DNA of 64,000 bases from an uncultured Litoreibacter sp. Its GTDB lineage: Bacteria; Pseudomonadota; Alphaproteobacteria; Rhodobacterales; Rhodobacteraceae. Below, one piece after another: positions 19,797-28,007 of the stretch (position 1 is its first letter; each line of letters opens with the position of its first letter). Under the pieces are notes generated by a model, which was not told the origin of the DNA, did no database searches, and worked only from the letters and a program-made list of their open reading frames with translations. A program made the position numbers and the translations under genes. The DNA is taken from NCBI RefSeq assembly GCF_947501785.1, contig NZ_CANMXB010000001.1:2794501-2858500 (forward strand). Direction: 5' to 3'.

Positions 19797-20968
19797 ATCC
19801 GCTCAATGGCTAGGGCGATACCTTGACCGCCGCCAATGCACATGGTGATGAGCGCCTTGCGACCGCCGATGCGTTCTAGCTCATACATCGCTTTCACGGT
19901 GATAATCGCGCCGGTCGCGCCAACCGGGTGACCCAACGCAATCGCGCCGCCATTCGGGTTCACCTTTGCGGGATCAAGGTCCAACCCTTTGTTCACGGCG
20001 AGCGCTTGCGCAGCGAAGGCTTCATTCGATTCAATCACGTCGAAGTCGGTGGCCTTGAGTCCCGTCTTGGCGAGCAGGTTTTCCACAGCGGGGACAGGCC
20101 CAATGCCCATCACCTCAGGCCGCACGCCGGCATGGGCGTAGCCGATAACGCGGGCGCGGGGGATCAGACCGGCCTTCTCCGCCGCCTCGGCGCGCGCGAA
20201 GACCAACGCGGCGGCCCCGTCATTGATGCCGGACGCGTTGCCAGCGGTCACTGTGCCGTCTTTCTGGAACACCGCGCGAAGCCCGCCCAAGGTTTCCAAG
20301 GTGGAGGCCTTGGGATGCTCGTCGATATCAAAATTCACCATGTCGCGCTTCACCCGCACTTCGACTGGGGTGATCTGGTCCTTGAAGTGACCCGCCTCAA
20401 TCGCCGCGGCCGCGCGGTTCTGGCTTTCCAACGCAAACGCGTCTTGTGCGTCGCGACTGATGTCGTGTTCCTTGGCGACATTCTCGGCTGTGACGCCCAT
20501 GTGACCCGTCCCGAACGGGCAATTCAGCGCGCCCAACATCATGTCCTGAGCGCCCGCGTCCCCCATCTTCTGGCCCCAACGCGTTTGCGGCAGGATGTAG
20601 GGTGACCGACTCATGTTTTCTGCCCCCCCGGCAAGCCCGTAATCGGCGTCACCCAACATCAGCGATTGCACGACCGATACGATTGCTTGCACGCCGGACC
20701 CGCAAAGGCGGTTTACGTTCATCGCCGGAACAGTGTCGGGCACGCCGGCCTGCATCGCAGCTACGCGAGACAGGTACATGTCGCGGGGTTCGGTGTTGAT
20801 GACATGGCCAAAAGCAACATGGCCGATCTGATCCGGAGCGACGCCCGCGCGCTCCAACGCGGCCTTGCTGACGGTGGTGCCCAAATCAATTGGGGAGGTC
20901 CCGGCCAGCGCGCCGCCGAATGTACCAATCGCGGTGCGCGCACCGCCGAGGATTACGATATCGGTCAT
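19793..20968 (-). CDS. Acetyl-CoA acyltransferase (thiolase, BktB/PhaA-like)
   Basis: 391 residues, a standard thiolase. Nucleophile Cys in NRLCGSGVQA (about residue 89), His in NPNGGAIALGHPVGATG, and the second Cys in MCIGGGQG near the C-terminus. Members condense or cleave beta-ketoacyl-CoAs in polyhydroxyalkanoate synthesis or beta-oxidation; the sequence alone does not tell which, though PVPAVENLLAKTG and ESNEAFAAQ are as in biosynthetic thiolases. No phaB or fad neighbour is present, so it stands alone. Confidence 0.9.
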   Translation of the reverse strand: MTDIVILGGARTAIGTFGGALAGTSPIDLGTTVSKAALERAGVAPDQIGHVAFGHVINTEPRDMYLSRVAAMQAGVPDTVPAMNVNRLCGSGVQAIVSVVQSLMLGDADYGLAGGAENMSRSPYILPQTRWGQKMGDAGAQDMMLGALNCPFGTGHMGVTAENVAKEHDISRDAQDAFALESQNRAAAAIEAGHFKDQITPVEVRVKRDMVNFDIDEHPKASTLETLGGLRAVFQKDGTVTAGNASGINDGAAALVFARAEAAEKAGLIPRARVIGYAHAGVRPEVMGIGPVPAVENLLAKTGLKATDFDVIESNEAFAAQALAVNKGLDLDPAKVNPNGGAIALGHPVGATGAIITVKAMYELERIGGRKALITMCIGGGQGIALAIERI

Positions 20969-21128
20969 GAGGTCATCCTTTCAAAATTTGCGCCAGTGTA
21001 GCGCAATCGGCCAACGGTGTAACAGTGACGCGGCGTGACGCTGGTCTGCGCGCCACAGAGTTTTGCGCATCTGAATACTTGCGCGTTGAGTGTTGCCCGC
21101 TGGCAGGTGGCATGCTTTGGTTCGCGCC

Positions 21129-22691
21129 ATGATGGACTTGAAAGATTTCGAACCGTTCTCCCCTGCTGAACAAAAAATGATTGACGAAGCCGGGCTGCCG
21201 AACCGTACGGTGCTGGCGGATGGGACCCTGCCAAGCGAAAGCTCTGATGCGGTGCAAGTGCGGGCTGATTTGGTCCGGTTCCTGCTGATTTCGATGCCGC
21301 TGCACGACAAGGGCATTCGGTTGCGCGGGGCGTGGGTGACGGGGTCTCTGGATTTGCAGGGCTGTGACTGCAACCGCGACGTGTCGCTGTCGGCCTGCCA
21401 CCTTGTGGAGCCGATGAATCTCACGAATGCCCGGCTGCGGGGCTTGCATATCTCTGGGTGCCGGATTGGCGGAGTATCGGCGGACAACGCTACCTTTTCG
21501 GGGTCGATCTATTTCCGCGCAGGAACGCATATTGAAGGCGAGATCAGCTTGTCCGGGGCCACTGTCAATGGCGATCTGCAACTGTGCGATGCGGTGATCG
21601 AAAGCTCGGCGCAGGACGCGATATTCGCGCCTTCTTTACGGGTGCGGGGATCGGTGTTTTTGGGAAACTACCCATATGCCGATGGCGAGACGTCGCTGGT
21701 GACCACGGGGCAGATATTTCTGTCGTCGGCGAGGGTGGAACATGACTTCTTCCTGACCAACACGGCCATCACGCTGAACGATAGCGCCTTGAACGGCGCG
21801 GTGTTCGGCGCGACAGAGGAGCACGGCTCCAACATCGCGATCAGCCTTGCAAGGGCGCGGATTGGTGGAATTTTGTATCTGCAGGACAACCAAATCTCGC
21901 GTGGGATATTCAACCTTGCAGGCGGCCACGCGGAACGCCTGAAAGATGAACCCGTCGGCCCCGGTGCGGCCTATCCGATCCGGTTGGATGGCTTCACCTA
22001 TAGCGATTTTTCGCGCCATGCGCAGACCAATGTGAAGGCGCGGCTTGAATGGTTGGCAAGACGGCCTCAGGACACGCCCTTTACCGCGCAACCCTATGAG
22101 CAGTTGGCAAATGTGATGGCGCGCATGGGGCATCGCAATGACGCGCGGACTGTGTTGATGCGTAAGGAGAGGCTGCTGAAGGCGGAGAACCGGCGGCTGT
22201 CAGCGGAACGCGGCGGCTTTGCGGTTTGGCGTGCGCTGTCATGGGTGAACGATCTGCTGCTGCGATACACAATCGGCTATGGGTTCCGACCCGCACGCGC
22301 TGTTGTTATCGCAATTGCGTTGATACTCGGGCTTGGATGGTTCTTTGAACGCACATGGGACGCGGGCGATATGACGCCGAATGCTGCGCCTGTGCTGGTG
22401 TCGGCTGGGTGGATTTCAGCCACCGAAACGCATCCCAAAAATCCGGGCGCATTTTGGTCGTCGGTTGGCCAGGCCGGCCAGGATTGGGAGACGTTCAACG
22501 GCTACGCATACGCAGCTGATCTGGTCGTCCCGATTGTGTCATTGGGTCAGGAAACGGCCTGGGCACCGTCGACGTCACGATCCGACTGGGGGCGCGCCGG
22601 ATGGTGGATGCGGTGGTTTGCCAAAGCCATTGGCTGGATTGTGACGGCCCTTGGTGCAGGGGCCATCACAGGTGTTATTCGCAAGGAGTGA
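21129..22691 (+). CDS. Membrane protein with beta-helix-like repeats, unknown function
   Basis: About 520 residues from ATG 21129 (a second ATG follows at once). The N-terminal 300 residues are a series of short strands with repeating LRG/LxI/GxI/LxL patterns (LRGAWVTGSLDLQGCDC, ARLRGLHISGCRIGGV, GATVNGDLQLCDAVIE), like pentapeptide or bactofilin-type beta-helices. A helical linker rich in Arg/Glu follows (MGHRNDARTVLMRKERLLK), then a membrane segment (ARAVVIAIALILGLGWFFE) and a second near the C-terminus (AIGWIVTALGAGAITGVI). I do not recognise a named family; scaffold or sensor roles are guesses. Confidence 0.75.
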   Translation: MMDLKDFEPFSPAEQKMIDEAGLPNRTVLADGTLPSESSDAVQVRADLVRFLLISMPLHDKGIRLRGAWVTGSLDLQGCDCNRDVSLSACHLVEPMNLTNARLRGLHISGCRIGGVSADNATFSGSIYFRAGTHIEGEISLSGATVNGDLQLCDAVIESSAQDAIFAPSLRVRGSVFLGNYPYADGETSLVTTGQIFLSSARVEHDFFLTNTAITLNDSALNGAVFGATEEHGSNIAISLARARIGGILYLQDNQISRGIFNLAGGHAERLKDEPVGPGAAYPIRLDGFTYSDFSRHAQTNVKARLEWLARRPQDTPFTAQPYEQLANVMARMGHRNDARTVLMRKERLLKAENRRLSAERGGFAVWRALSWVNDLLLRYTIGYGFRPARAVVIAIALILGLGWFFERTWDAGDMTPNAAPVLVSAGWISATETHPKNPGAFWSSVGQAGQDWETFNGYAYAADLVVPIVSLGQETAWAPSTSRSDWGRAGWWMRWFAKAIGWIVTALGAGAITGVIRKE

Positions 22692-22742
22692 CCGCCGGAA
22701 ACTGGACGCCTCCGGCGGGAGTATTTTTACCAAAACGAAGCC
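22692..22742 (+). terminator. Terminator-like hairpin within a dispersed intergenic repeat
   Basis: CCGCCGGA (22692-22699) pairs with TCCGGCGG (22711-22718) across an 11-base loop, directly after the stop of the membrane-protein gene, followed by GAGTATTTTTA. The 36 bases from 22707 recur at 36103-36138 with only two differences, so the terminator is part of a repeated intergenic sequence. It sits between convergent genes (serA ends at 22743). Confidence 0.6.
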
Positions 22743-24338
22743 TTAGGCCACGTCGAATTGCAGAGTTTTGACCTGCTGGAACATCCCCGTGTTTTCGAGC
22801 TGTTTCAGGATTGGCGAGGGCACGGGGGCGTCTACGTAGAGAAGCGCAATCGCCTCTTTCCCGGCACCGGCGCGGCCCAAGGTGAAGTTCGCGATGTTGA
22901 CGCCATTTTCGCCCATGGTCTGACCCAAGGTGCCGATGATGCCGGGGACATCCTCGTTGGTTGTGTACAGCATGTGCTGTCCGATCTCGGCGTCGATATT
23001 GATGCCTTTGATCTGGATAAATCGTGGCTTACCGTCCGAGAAGACCGTGCCCGCAATGGAGCGTTCACGCTGGTCGGTGACCACGTTGATCTTGATGTAG
23101 CCGTCGAAGACACCCGACTTGTCCTGCGTCGTGGTGCTGATCTTCACGCCGCGTTCTTTGGCGATGACAGGCGCGCTGACCATGTTCACGTCAGGGTTGG
23201 TGGCCTTCATGATACCGGCGACACCGGCGCAATTGAGGGCCTCCAGATTCATCGCGGAAACCGAGCCGTTATAGGTGATCTGAATTTCCTTCAGCACCTC
23301 GTCGGTCATCTGACCGATGAACGATCCAAGGTGTTCGGCCAGCTTCACCCATGGCCCCATGACCTTGGCTTCTTCGGCGGTCACGGACGGCATGTTGAGC
23401 GCGTTCGATACCGCACCGGTCAGCAAGTAATCAGACATCTGCTCGGCCACTTGCAGCGCCACGTTTTCCTGCGCCTCGGTCGTTGCGGCGCCGAGGTGCG
23501 GGGTGACTACGACGTTGGGAAGATTGAACAAAGGGCTTTCAGTTGCGGGTTCCACGGCGAAGACATCGAAGGCCGCGCCTGCGACTTTTCCGGCTTTCAG
23601 GGCGTTGGCCAAAGCCTCTTCATCCACAAGACCGCCACGGGCGCAGTTCACGATGCGGACGCCGGTTTTCATCTTGGTAATAGCTTCTGCAGAGATCATA
23701 CCACGGGTCTTGTCGGTGGCGGGCACGTGCATGGTGATGAAGTCGGCGCGGGCGTAAAGCTCGTCCAATTCCACCTTGGTCACGTTCAGCTTTTCGGCGC
23801 GTTCCTCGGACAGGAACGGGTCATAGGCAATGACCTTCATCTTCAGCCCAACGCCGCGTTCGCAGACGATGCCGCCGATGTTGCCGGCGCCAATAACGCC
23901 AAGGGTTTTGCCGGTCAGTTCGACCCCCATGAACTTGGACTTTTCCCATTTGCCGGCATGGGTTGAGGCAGACGCCTCGGGGATTTGACGGGCGACGGCG
24001 AACATCATTGCGATGGCATGCTCAGCCGTGGTGATCATGTTGCCGAAGGGGGTGTTCATCACGATGATACCCTTCTTGGAAGCCGCTGGAATATCTACGT
24101 TATCCACGCCAATCCCTGCGCGACCGATGACCTTGAGATTGTCTGCGGCGGCGATAAGTTTCTCGGTCGCTTTGGACGCGGACCGGATGGCGAGGCCGTC
24201 ATATTGCGGGATCAGTTCCAGCAATTTGGCTTTGTCTTTGCCAAGGTCGGGCATGAAATCCACGTCGATGCCGCGTTCGCGGAAAATCTGGACGGCGGTT
24301 TCAGACAGCTTGTCGGATACGAGTACTTTGGGGGCCAT
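22743..24338 (-). CDS. serA: D-3-phosphoglycerate dehydrogenase
   Basis: 531 residues, the long SerA type: substrate domain, NAD-binding domain with the GAGNIGG fingerprint, catalytic Arg/Glu/His region (NCARGG, VTPHLGAATTEAQ), an intervening ASB-type domain (about 325-455), and a C-terminal ACT domain (about 457-531, NEDVPGIIGTLGQTMGENGVN) that usually binds serine. It oxidises 3-phosphoglycerate, opening serine synthesis. The start at 24338 is set by AAGGAG upstream. It lies 82 bases behind serC on the same strand, with a phased repeat between them. Confidence 0.96.
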   Translation of the reverse strand: MAPKVLVSDKLSETAVQIFRERGIDVDFMPDLGKDKAKLLELIPQYDGLAIRSASKATEKLIAAADNLKVIGRAGIGVDNVDIPAASKKGIIVMNTPFGNMITTAEHAIAMMFAVARQIPEASASTHAGKWEKSKFMGVELTGKTLGVIGAGNIGGIVCERGVGLKMKVIAYDPFLSEERAEKLNVTKVELDELYARADFITMHVPATDKTRGMISAEAITKMKTGVRIVNCARGGLVDEEALANALKAGKVAGAAFDVFAVEPATESPLFNLPNVVVTPHLGAATTEAQENVALQVAEQMSDYLLTGAVSNALNMPSVTAEEAKVMGPWVKLAEHLGSFIGQMTDEVLKEIQITYNGSVSAMNLEALNCAGVAGIMKATNPDVNMVSAPVIAKERGVKISTTTQDKSGVFDGYIKINVVTDQRERSIAGTVFSDGKPRFIQIKGINIDAEIGQHMLYTTNEDVPGIIGTLGQTMGENGVNIANFTLGRAGAGKEAIALLYVDAPVPSPILKQLENTGMFQQVKTLQFDVA

Positions 24339-24367
24339 TGTGGCGCTCCTTGAGATTGGAAATTTCG

Positions 24368-24400
24368 CGTACACAGGGCGTACACAGTCCGTACACACCC
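24368..24400. repeat. Three 11-base-phased direct repeats between serC and serA
   Basis: The octamer CGTACACA occurs at 24368, 24379 and 24390, exactly 11 bases apart, i.e. on nearly the same face of the helix. It lies 30-62 bases upstream of the serA ATG. The layout is that of an operator for a cooperatively binding protein, but no known site matches it to my knowledge. Confidence 0.6.
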
Positions 24401-24420
24401 CGTCGTGACAGGTTTGAAGA

Positions 24421-25575
24421 TCAGGCGGCTTGGCTTTGGGCTGCGATTTCAAGCTCGACTGCATGTTCGATCCAGGGCATCAGCGCCTCGATATCCGCAG
24501 TTTCGACCGTCGCACCGCACCAGATCCTGAGACCAGCGGGGGCATCGCGGTAGGCACCGATATCAAAAGCAACGCCCGCCTCGTCCAGCCGTTTGGCAAC
24601 CGCTTTGGCAAAAGCTGCGCTATCAGTAATCCGCGCGTCGGTGAATTTCAGGCAGACAGACGTGTTCGACCGCGTCGCCGGATCAACTGCAAGATTGGCG
24701 AGCCAGTCGGTCTGATCGGCAAAGTCGTTCACCGCTTTCGCATTCGCATCAGCGCGGGCGATGAGGCCCTTCAAGCCACCGACCGATTTGGCCCAGTTCA
24801 GCGCGAAGATATAATCCTCGACACAGAGCATCGACGGCGTGTTGATCGTGGCCCCGGTAAAGATGCCGTCGATCAATTTACCACCCTTCGTCAGGCGGAA
24901 GATTTTGGGCAGCGGCCATGCGGGGGTGTAGCTTTCCAGGCGCGCGACGGCGCGCGGGCTGAGGATCAGCACGCCATGTGCGGCCTCCCCGCCCAGCACT
25001 TTCTGCCAGCTGAATGTGGTGACGTCCAAACGGTCCCATGGCAGGTCCATCGCGAAGGCGGCGGAGGTGGCGTCACAGAGCGTCAATCCGTCACGGTCGG
25101 CGGGGATCAAGTCCTTGGATGGCACTCGCACACCAGAGGTGGTGCCGTTCCAGGTGAAGCAGACGTCTTTGTCGAAATCGACGGTGGCAAGGTCGACGAT
25201 CTCGCCGTATTCGGCAGTTTTCACTTCGGCGTCCAGTTTCAGCTGTTTGACCACATCGGTGACCCAGCCAGAGCCGAAGCTTTCCCATGCCAGCATTTCC
25301 ACCGGGCGTTCGCCCAGCAGGTTCCACATCGCCATTTCGTAGGCACCAGTGTCGGATGCGGGCACGATGCCGATCAGGTAGTCGTCGGGGACTTGCAGGA
25401 TCTCGCGGGTCAGGTCGATCGCTTCTTTCAGCTTCGCCTTGCCGGGGGCCGCGCGGTGCGAACGGCCAAGGGGCGCGTCTGCAAGTTTGTTCAATTCGAA
25501 TGTGGGGGGTTTGGCACAGGGGCCAGACGAAAAACGCGGATTAGCCGGCCGCGTGACCGGAGCAGTAGTAGCCAT
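24421..25575 (-). CDS. serC: Phosphoserine aminotransferase
   Basis: 384 residues of the alphaproteobacterial SerC type. PLP enzyme that makes phosphoserine from 3-phosphohydroxypyruvate and glutamate. Seen: N-terminal [33 protein letters not shown], and the [15 protein letters not shown] segment that carries the PLP lysine. ATG 25575 follows GAGGATA and is chosen over longer open frames. The gene is divergent from serB (158 bases) and followed by serA, so all three serine enzymes are together. Confidence 0.95.
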   Translation of the reverse strand: MATTAPVTRPANPRFSSGPCAKPPTFELNKLADAPLGRSHRAAPGKAKLKEAIDLTREILQVPDDYLIGIVPASDTGAYEMAMWNLLGERPVEMLAWESFGSGWVTDVVKQLKLDAEVKTAEYGEIVDLATVDFDKDVCFTWNGTTSGVRVPSKDLIPADRDGLTLCDATSAAFAMDLPWDRLDVTTFSWQKVLGGEAAHGVLILSPRAVARLESYTPAWPLPKIFRLTKGGKLIDGIFTGATINTPSMLCVEDYIFALNWAKSVGGLKGLIARADANAKAVNDFADQTDWLANLAVDPATRSNTSVCLKFTDARITDSAAFAKAVAKRLDEAGVAFDIGAYRDAPAGLRIWCGATVETADIEALMPWIEHAVELEIAAQSQAA

Positions 25576-25732
25576 TGATGGTATCCTCACAGATATATGC
25601 CCTTCGTTGGGGAAGGGTGTCCCACCTGTGGGGATACTCGGCGGTTTCGGGTTCCACAACAGCAAATCGGGGGCTATAGCGGCAACCGACCGACTTTTTG
25701 CGACATCTCTGTACACGATTGGAAACTTAACC

Positions 25733-26608
25733 ATGTTTGTGGCCTCGCTGTTAACCAACCCTGAGACGCCAGTGCTGGAGCCCGCGCTGATCGAGTCGCT
25801 GCGCAACGCGTGGGGCGGCGGTGATGCGGTTTGGCTGATGCCGGACGTGGCGGCGGAGTTTGGGTTGGCGAGTGTTCCGGACAATTTAGACAGCGTGTGG
25901 GCGGACCTGCAGGAGTTGAAAGTAGATGTGTTGGTGCATCCTTCGACGGGCCGCAAGAAGCGGCTTCTGCTGGCGGATATGGACAGCACGATGATCCAGC
26001 AGGAATGCATTGACGAATTGGCTGATTATGCCGGCGTTGGTGCGCAGGTCGCGGGGATTACTGCCCGCGCGATGAACGGCGAGATAGAATTTGAAGGGGC
26101 TTTGCGGGAACGCGTTGGGTTGCTGAAAGGGCTAGATCAGGCTGTGTTAGAGTCGGTATTGGCTGAACGCATCACCTACATGCCCGGTGGCAAAACACTG
26201 CTGGCAACGATGAAAGCGTCGGGCGGCTATGCAGCATTGGTTTCAGGCGGGTTCACCGCGTTTACGGGCCCCGTTGCGGAGCATCTTGGGTTTGATGAGC
26301 ATCGCTCTAACCAATTTGTGATCACAGGCGAAGCTTTAACCGGCGACGTGATCCCGCCCATATTTGGCAAGGAAGCCAAGGTGGAGGCGCTGGACGACCT
26401 GACCGCCAAGCTGGGCCTGACCGATGACGAGGTGCTCGCTGTGGGTGACGGCGCCAATGATCTGGGCATGCTGACCCGCGCGGGAATGGGTGTGGCGCTG
26501 CATGCGAAGCCTTCTGTGCAGGCGCAGGCTGATTTTCGTGTTAACCATGGCGACCTGACCGCTTTGCTGTTCCTGCAAGGCTATAGCGCGGAGGAGTTTG
26601 TGTCGTGA
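25733..26608 (+). CDS. serB: Phosphoserine phosphatase
   Basis: 291 residues. HAD-family hydrolase that releases serine from phosphoserine. The N-terminal ~70 residues form a small regulatory-type domain; the catalytic motif DMDST has Asp82 and Asp84; SGGFTAFT (motif II) and [10 protein letters not shown] (motif IV) follow. The ATG at 25733 is chosen because upstream codons of the open frame lie across the serC promoter region. It ends in a GTGA overlap with a methyltransferase gene. Confidence 0.94.
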   Translation: MFVASLLTNPETPVLEPALIESLRNAWGGGDAVWLMPDVAAEFGLASVPDNLDSVWADLQELKVDVLVHPSTGRKKRLLLADMDSTMIQQECIDELADYAGVGAQVAGITARAMNGEIEFEGALRERVGLLKGLDQAVLESVLAERITYMPGGKTLLATMKASGGYAALVSGGFTAFTGPVAEHLGFDEHRSNQFVITGEALTGDVIPPIFGKEAKVEALDDLTAKLGLTDDEVLAVGDGANDLGMLTRAGMGVALHAKPSVQAQADFRVNHGDLTALLFLQGYSAEEFVS

Positions 26609-27228
26609 CCAAGCCGGATTTGGATGGCGCGTATGCGCTTGAGACGCCTGAAGACTCGCTGAAGCTGTATTCGGACTGGGCGGAAACCTACGATGACAGT
26701 TTCGCGGCAGCGTCCGGTTATCAATTGCCGGAGGCTGTGGCGGAGACGTTCGCGCGCGCGGATGGCAAAGGCCCCGTGTTGGATGTGGGCGCTGGGACCG
26801 GCTTGGTGGGCGTCGCGCTGAACGCGCTGGGGGTCGCGCCGATTGACGGCACCGACATTTCATCTGCCATGCTGGCGGAGGCTGCGATGAAGGACTGTTA
26901 TGAGAACCTGTTTGAAGGCGATCTGACAGGAGTCTTGGACGTAGAAGACGGGACCTATCAAGGCGTCGTCAGCGCCGGCACGTTCACCCACGGCCATGTC
27001 GGGCCGGAGGCGTTTGACGAGTTGCTGCGGGTATCAGCACCGGGCGCGTTGTTCGCCCTGACCATCAATGCAGAACATTTCGAGGCGCGCGGCTTTGCGA
27101 CCAAGTTCGATGCCTTGTCCAATCAGGTACAGGGTCTATTCCTGCATGAAACGATCATTTATGACGGCACTCGCGATGATGGCCATGCTGAAGACAAAGC
27201 CGTGATCGCGGTGTTCAAGAAGGCTTAG
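26605..27228 (+). CDS. Class I SAM-dependent methyltransferase
   Basis: 207 residues from a GTG that overlaps the serB stop. A Rossmann methyltransferase: motif I VLDVGAGTGLVGVAL, motif II acidic GTDISSAML, and the GVVSAGTFTHGHVG strand-loop. The N-terminal YSDWAETYDDSF is typical of small-molecule methyltransferases of the UbiE/Methyltransf_11 group. The substrate is unknown; coupling to serB suggests co-expression, not a proven link to one-carbon metabolism. Confidence 0.85.
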   Translation: MTKPDLDGAYALETPEDSLKLYSDWAETYDDSFAAASGYQLPEAVAETFARADGKGPVLDVGAGTGLVGVALNALGVAPIDGTDISSAMLAEAAMKDCYENLFEGDLTGVLDVEDGTYQGVVSAGTFTHGHVGPEAFDELLRVSAPGALFALTINAEHFEARGFATKFDALSNQVQGLFLHETIIYDGTRDDGHAEDKAVIAVFKKA

Positions 27229-28007
27229 CGGCCCTTCCAAACGGGGTCGCGCTTCTCGGCGAAGGCCTTGGCGCCTTCAAGCTGATCCTCGCTGGAATAG
27301 AGCGTATCAACAGTCTTGAACTTGCGCCCGGTGATCTGGTCCATCGTGTCCTGAAAATTGTGGTCCTCGGCGTGGCGCACGATTTCCTTGATCGCGGCAT
27401 AAACCAGCGGCGGGCCGGAGGCGAGCAGACGCGCCATCTCCCACGCGCGGTCGAGCAGCTGTGCTTGAGGGACGATCTCGTTAACCAGGCCCCATTTATG
27501 CGCCTCCTCCACGTCGAACCAACGGCCGGTGAAAAGCAGCTCCATCGCGATGTGATGCGGGATGCGTTTGGGCAGCTTGATCGACGCGGCGTCAGCGACT
27601 GTGCCTGACTTGATTTCGGGCAAGGCAAAGCTGGCGTGGTCGGCGGCCAGAATGATATCGGCGCTGAGCGCCAGTTCCAGCCCGCCGCCACATGCGATGC
27701 CGTTGACAGCGGCGATGACCGGCTTGTTCAGGTTTGGCAGCTCTTGCAGCCCGCCGAATCCGCCAACCCCGTAGTCCCCATCGACCGCATCGCCGTCGGC
27801 GGCGGCCTTAAGGTCCCAACCGGGGCAGAAAAACTTGTCCCCGCCGCCGGTGATGATGGCGACGCGCAGGTCGGGGTCGTCGCGGAAATCGGCGAACACG
27901 TCACCCATGATTTTGGAGGTCGCCAGATCGATTGCATTGGCCTTGGGGCGGTCCAGCGTGACCAGCAGAACGGGGCCATCCCGGTGGGTTTGAATGGGGT
28001 TGGTCAT
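27225..28007 (-). CDS. caiD: Enoyl-CoA hydratase, crotonobetainyl/carnitinyl-CoA hydratase-like
   Basis: 260 residues of the crotonase family. Oxyanion-hole segments are GGDKFFCPGWDLKAA and NGIACGGGLELALSADI, and the catalytic-type Glu lies in ALPEIKSG. The segment FCPGWDLKA and the overall pattern resemble carnitinyl-CoA dehydratase. It overlaps the ligase gene that precedes it on the minus strand by 4 bases. With the ligase and the acyl-CoA dehydrogenase it makes a set able to activate, oxidise and hydrate a branched or trimethylammonium acyl chain. The exact substrate is inferred. Confidence 0.78.
   Translation of the reverse strand: MTNPIQTHRDGPVLLVTLDRPKANAIDLATSKIMGDVFADFRDDPDLRVAIITGGGDKFFCPGWDLKAAADGDAVDGDYGVGGFGGLQELPNLNKPVIAAVNGIACGGGLELALSADIILAADHASFALPEIKSGTVADAASIKLPKRIPHHIAMELLFTGRWFDVEEAHKWGLVNEIVPQAQLLDRAWEMARLLASGPPLVYAAIKEIVRHAEDHNFQDTMDQITGRKFKTVDTLYSSEDQLEGAKAFAEKRDPVWKGR

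Noticed and set aside
22758-23966. 402-codon open frame opposite serA
   Set aside because: It mirrors serA codons (third-position GC bias) and has His/Gly-rich, unstructured composition; serA is certain.
24430-25578. 382-codon open frame opposite serC
   Set aside because: Shadow of serC; no motifs and no ribosome site.
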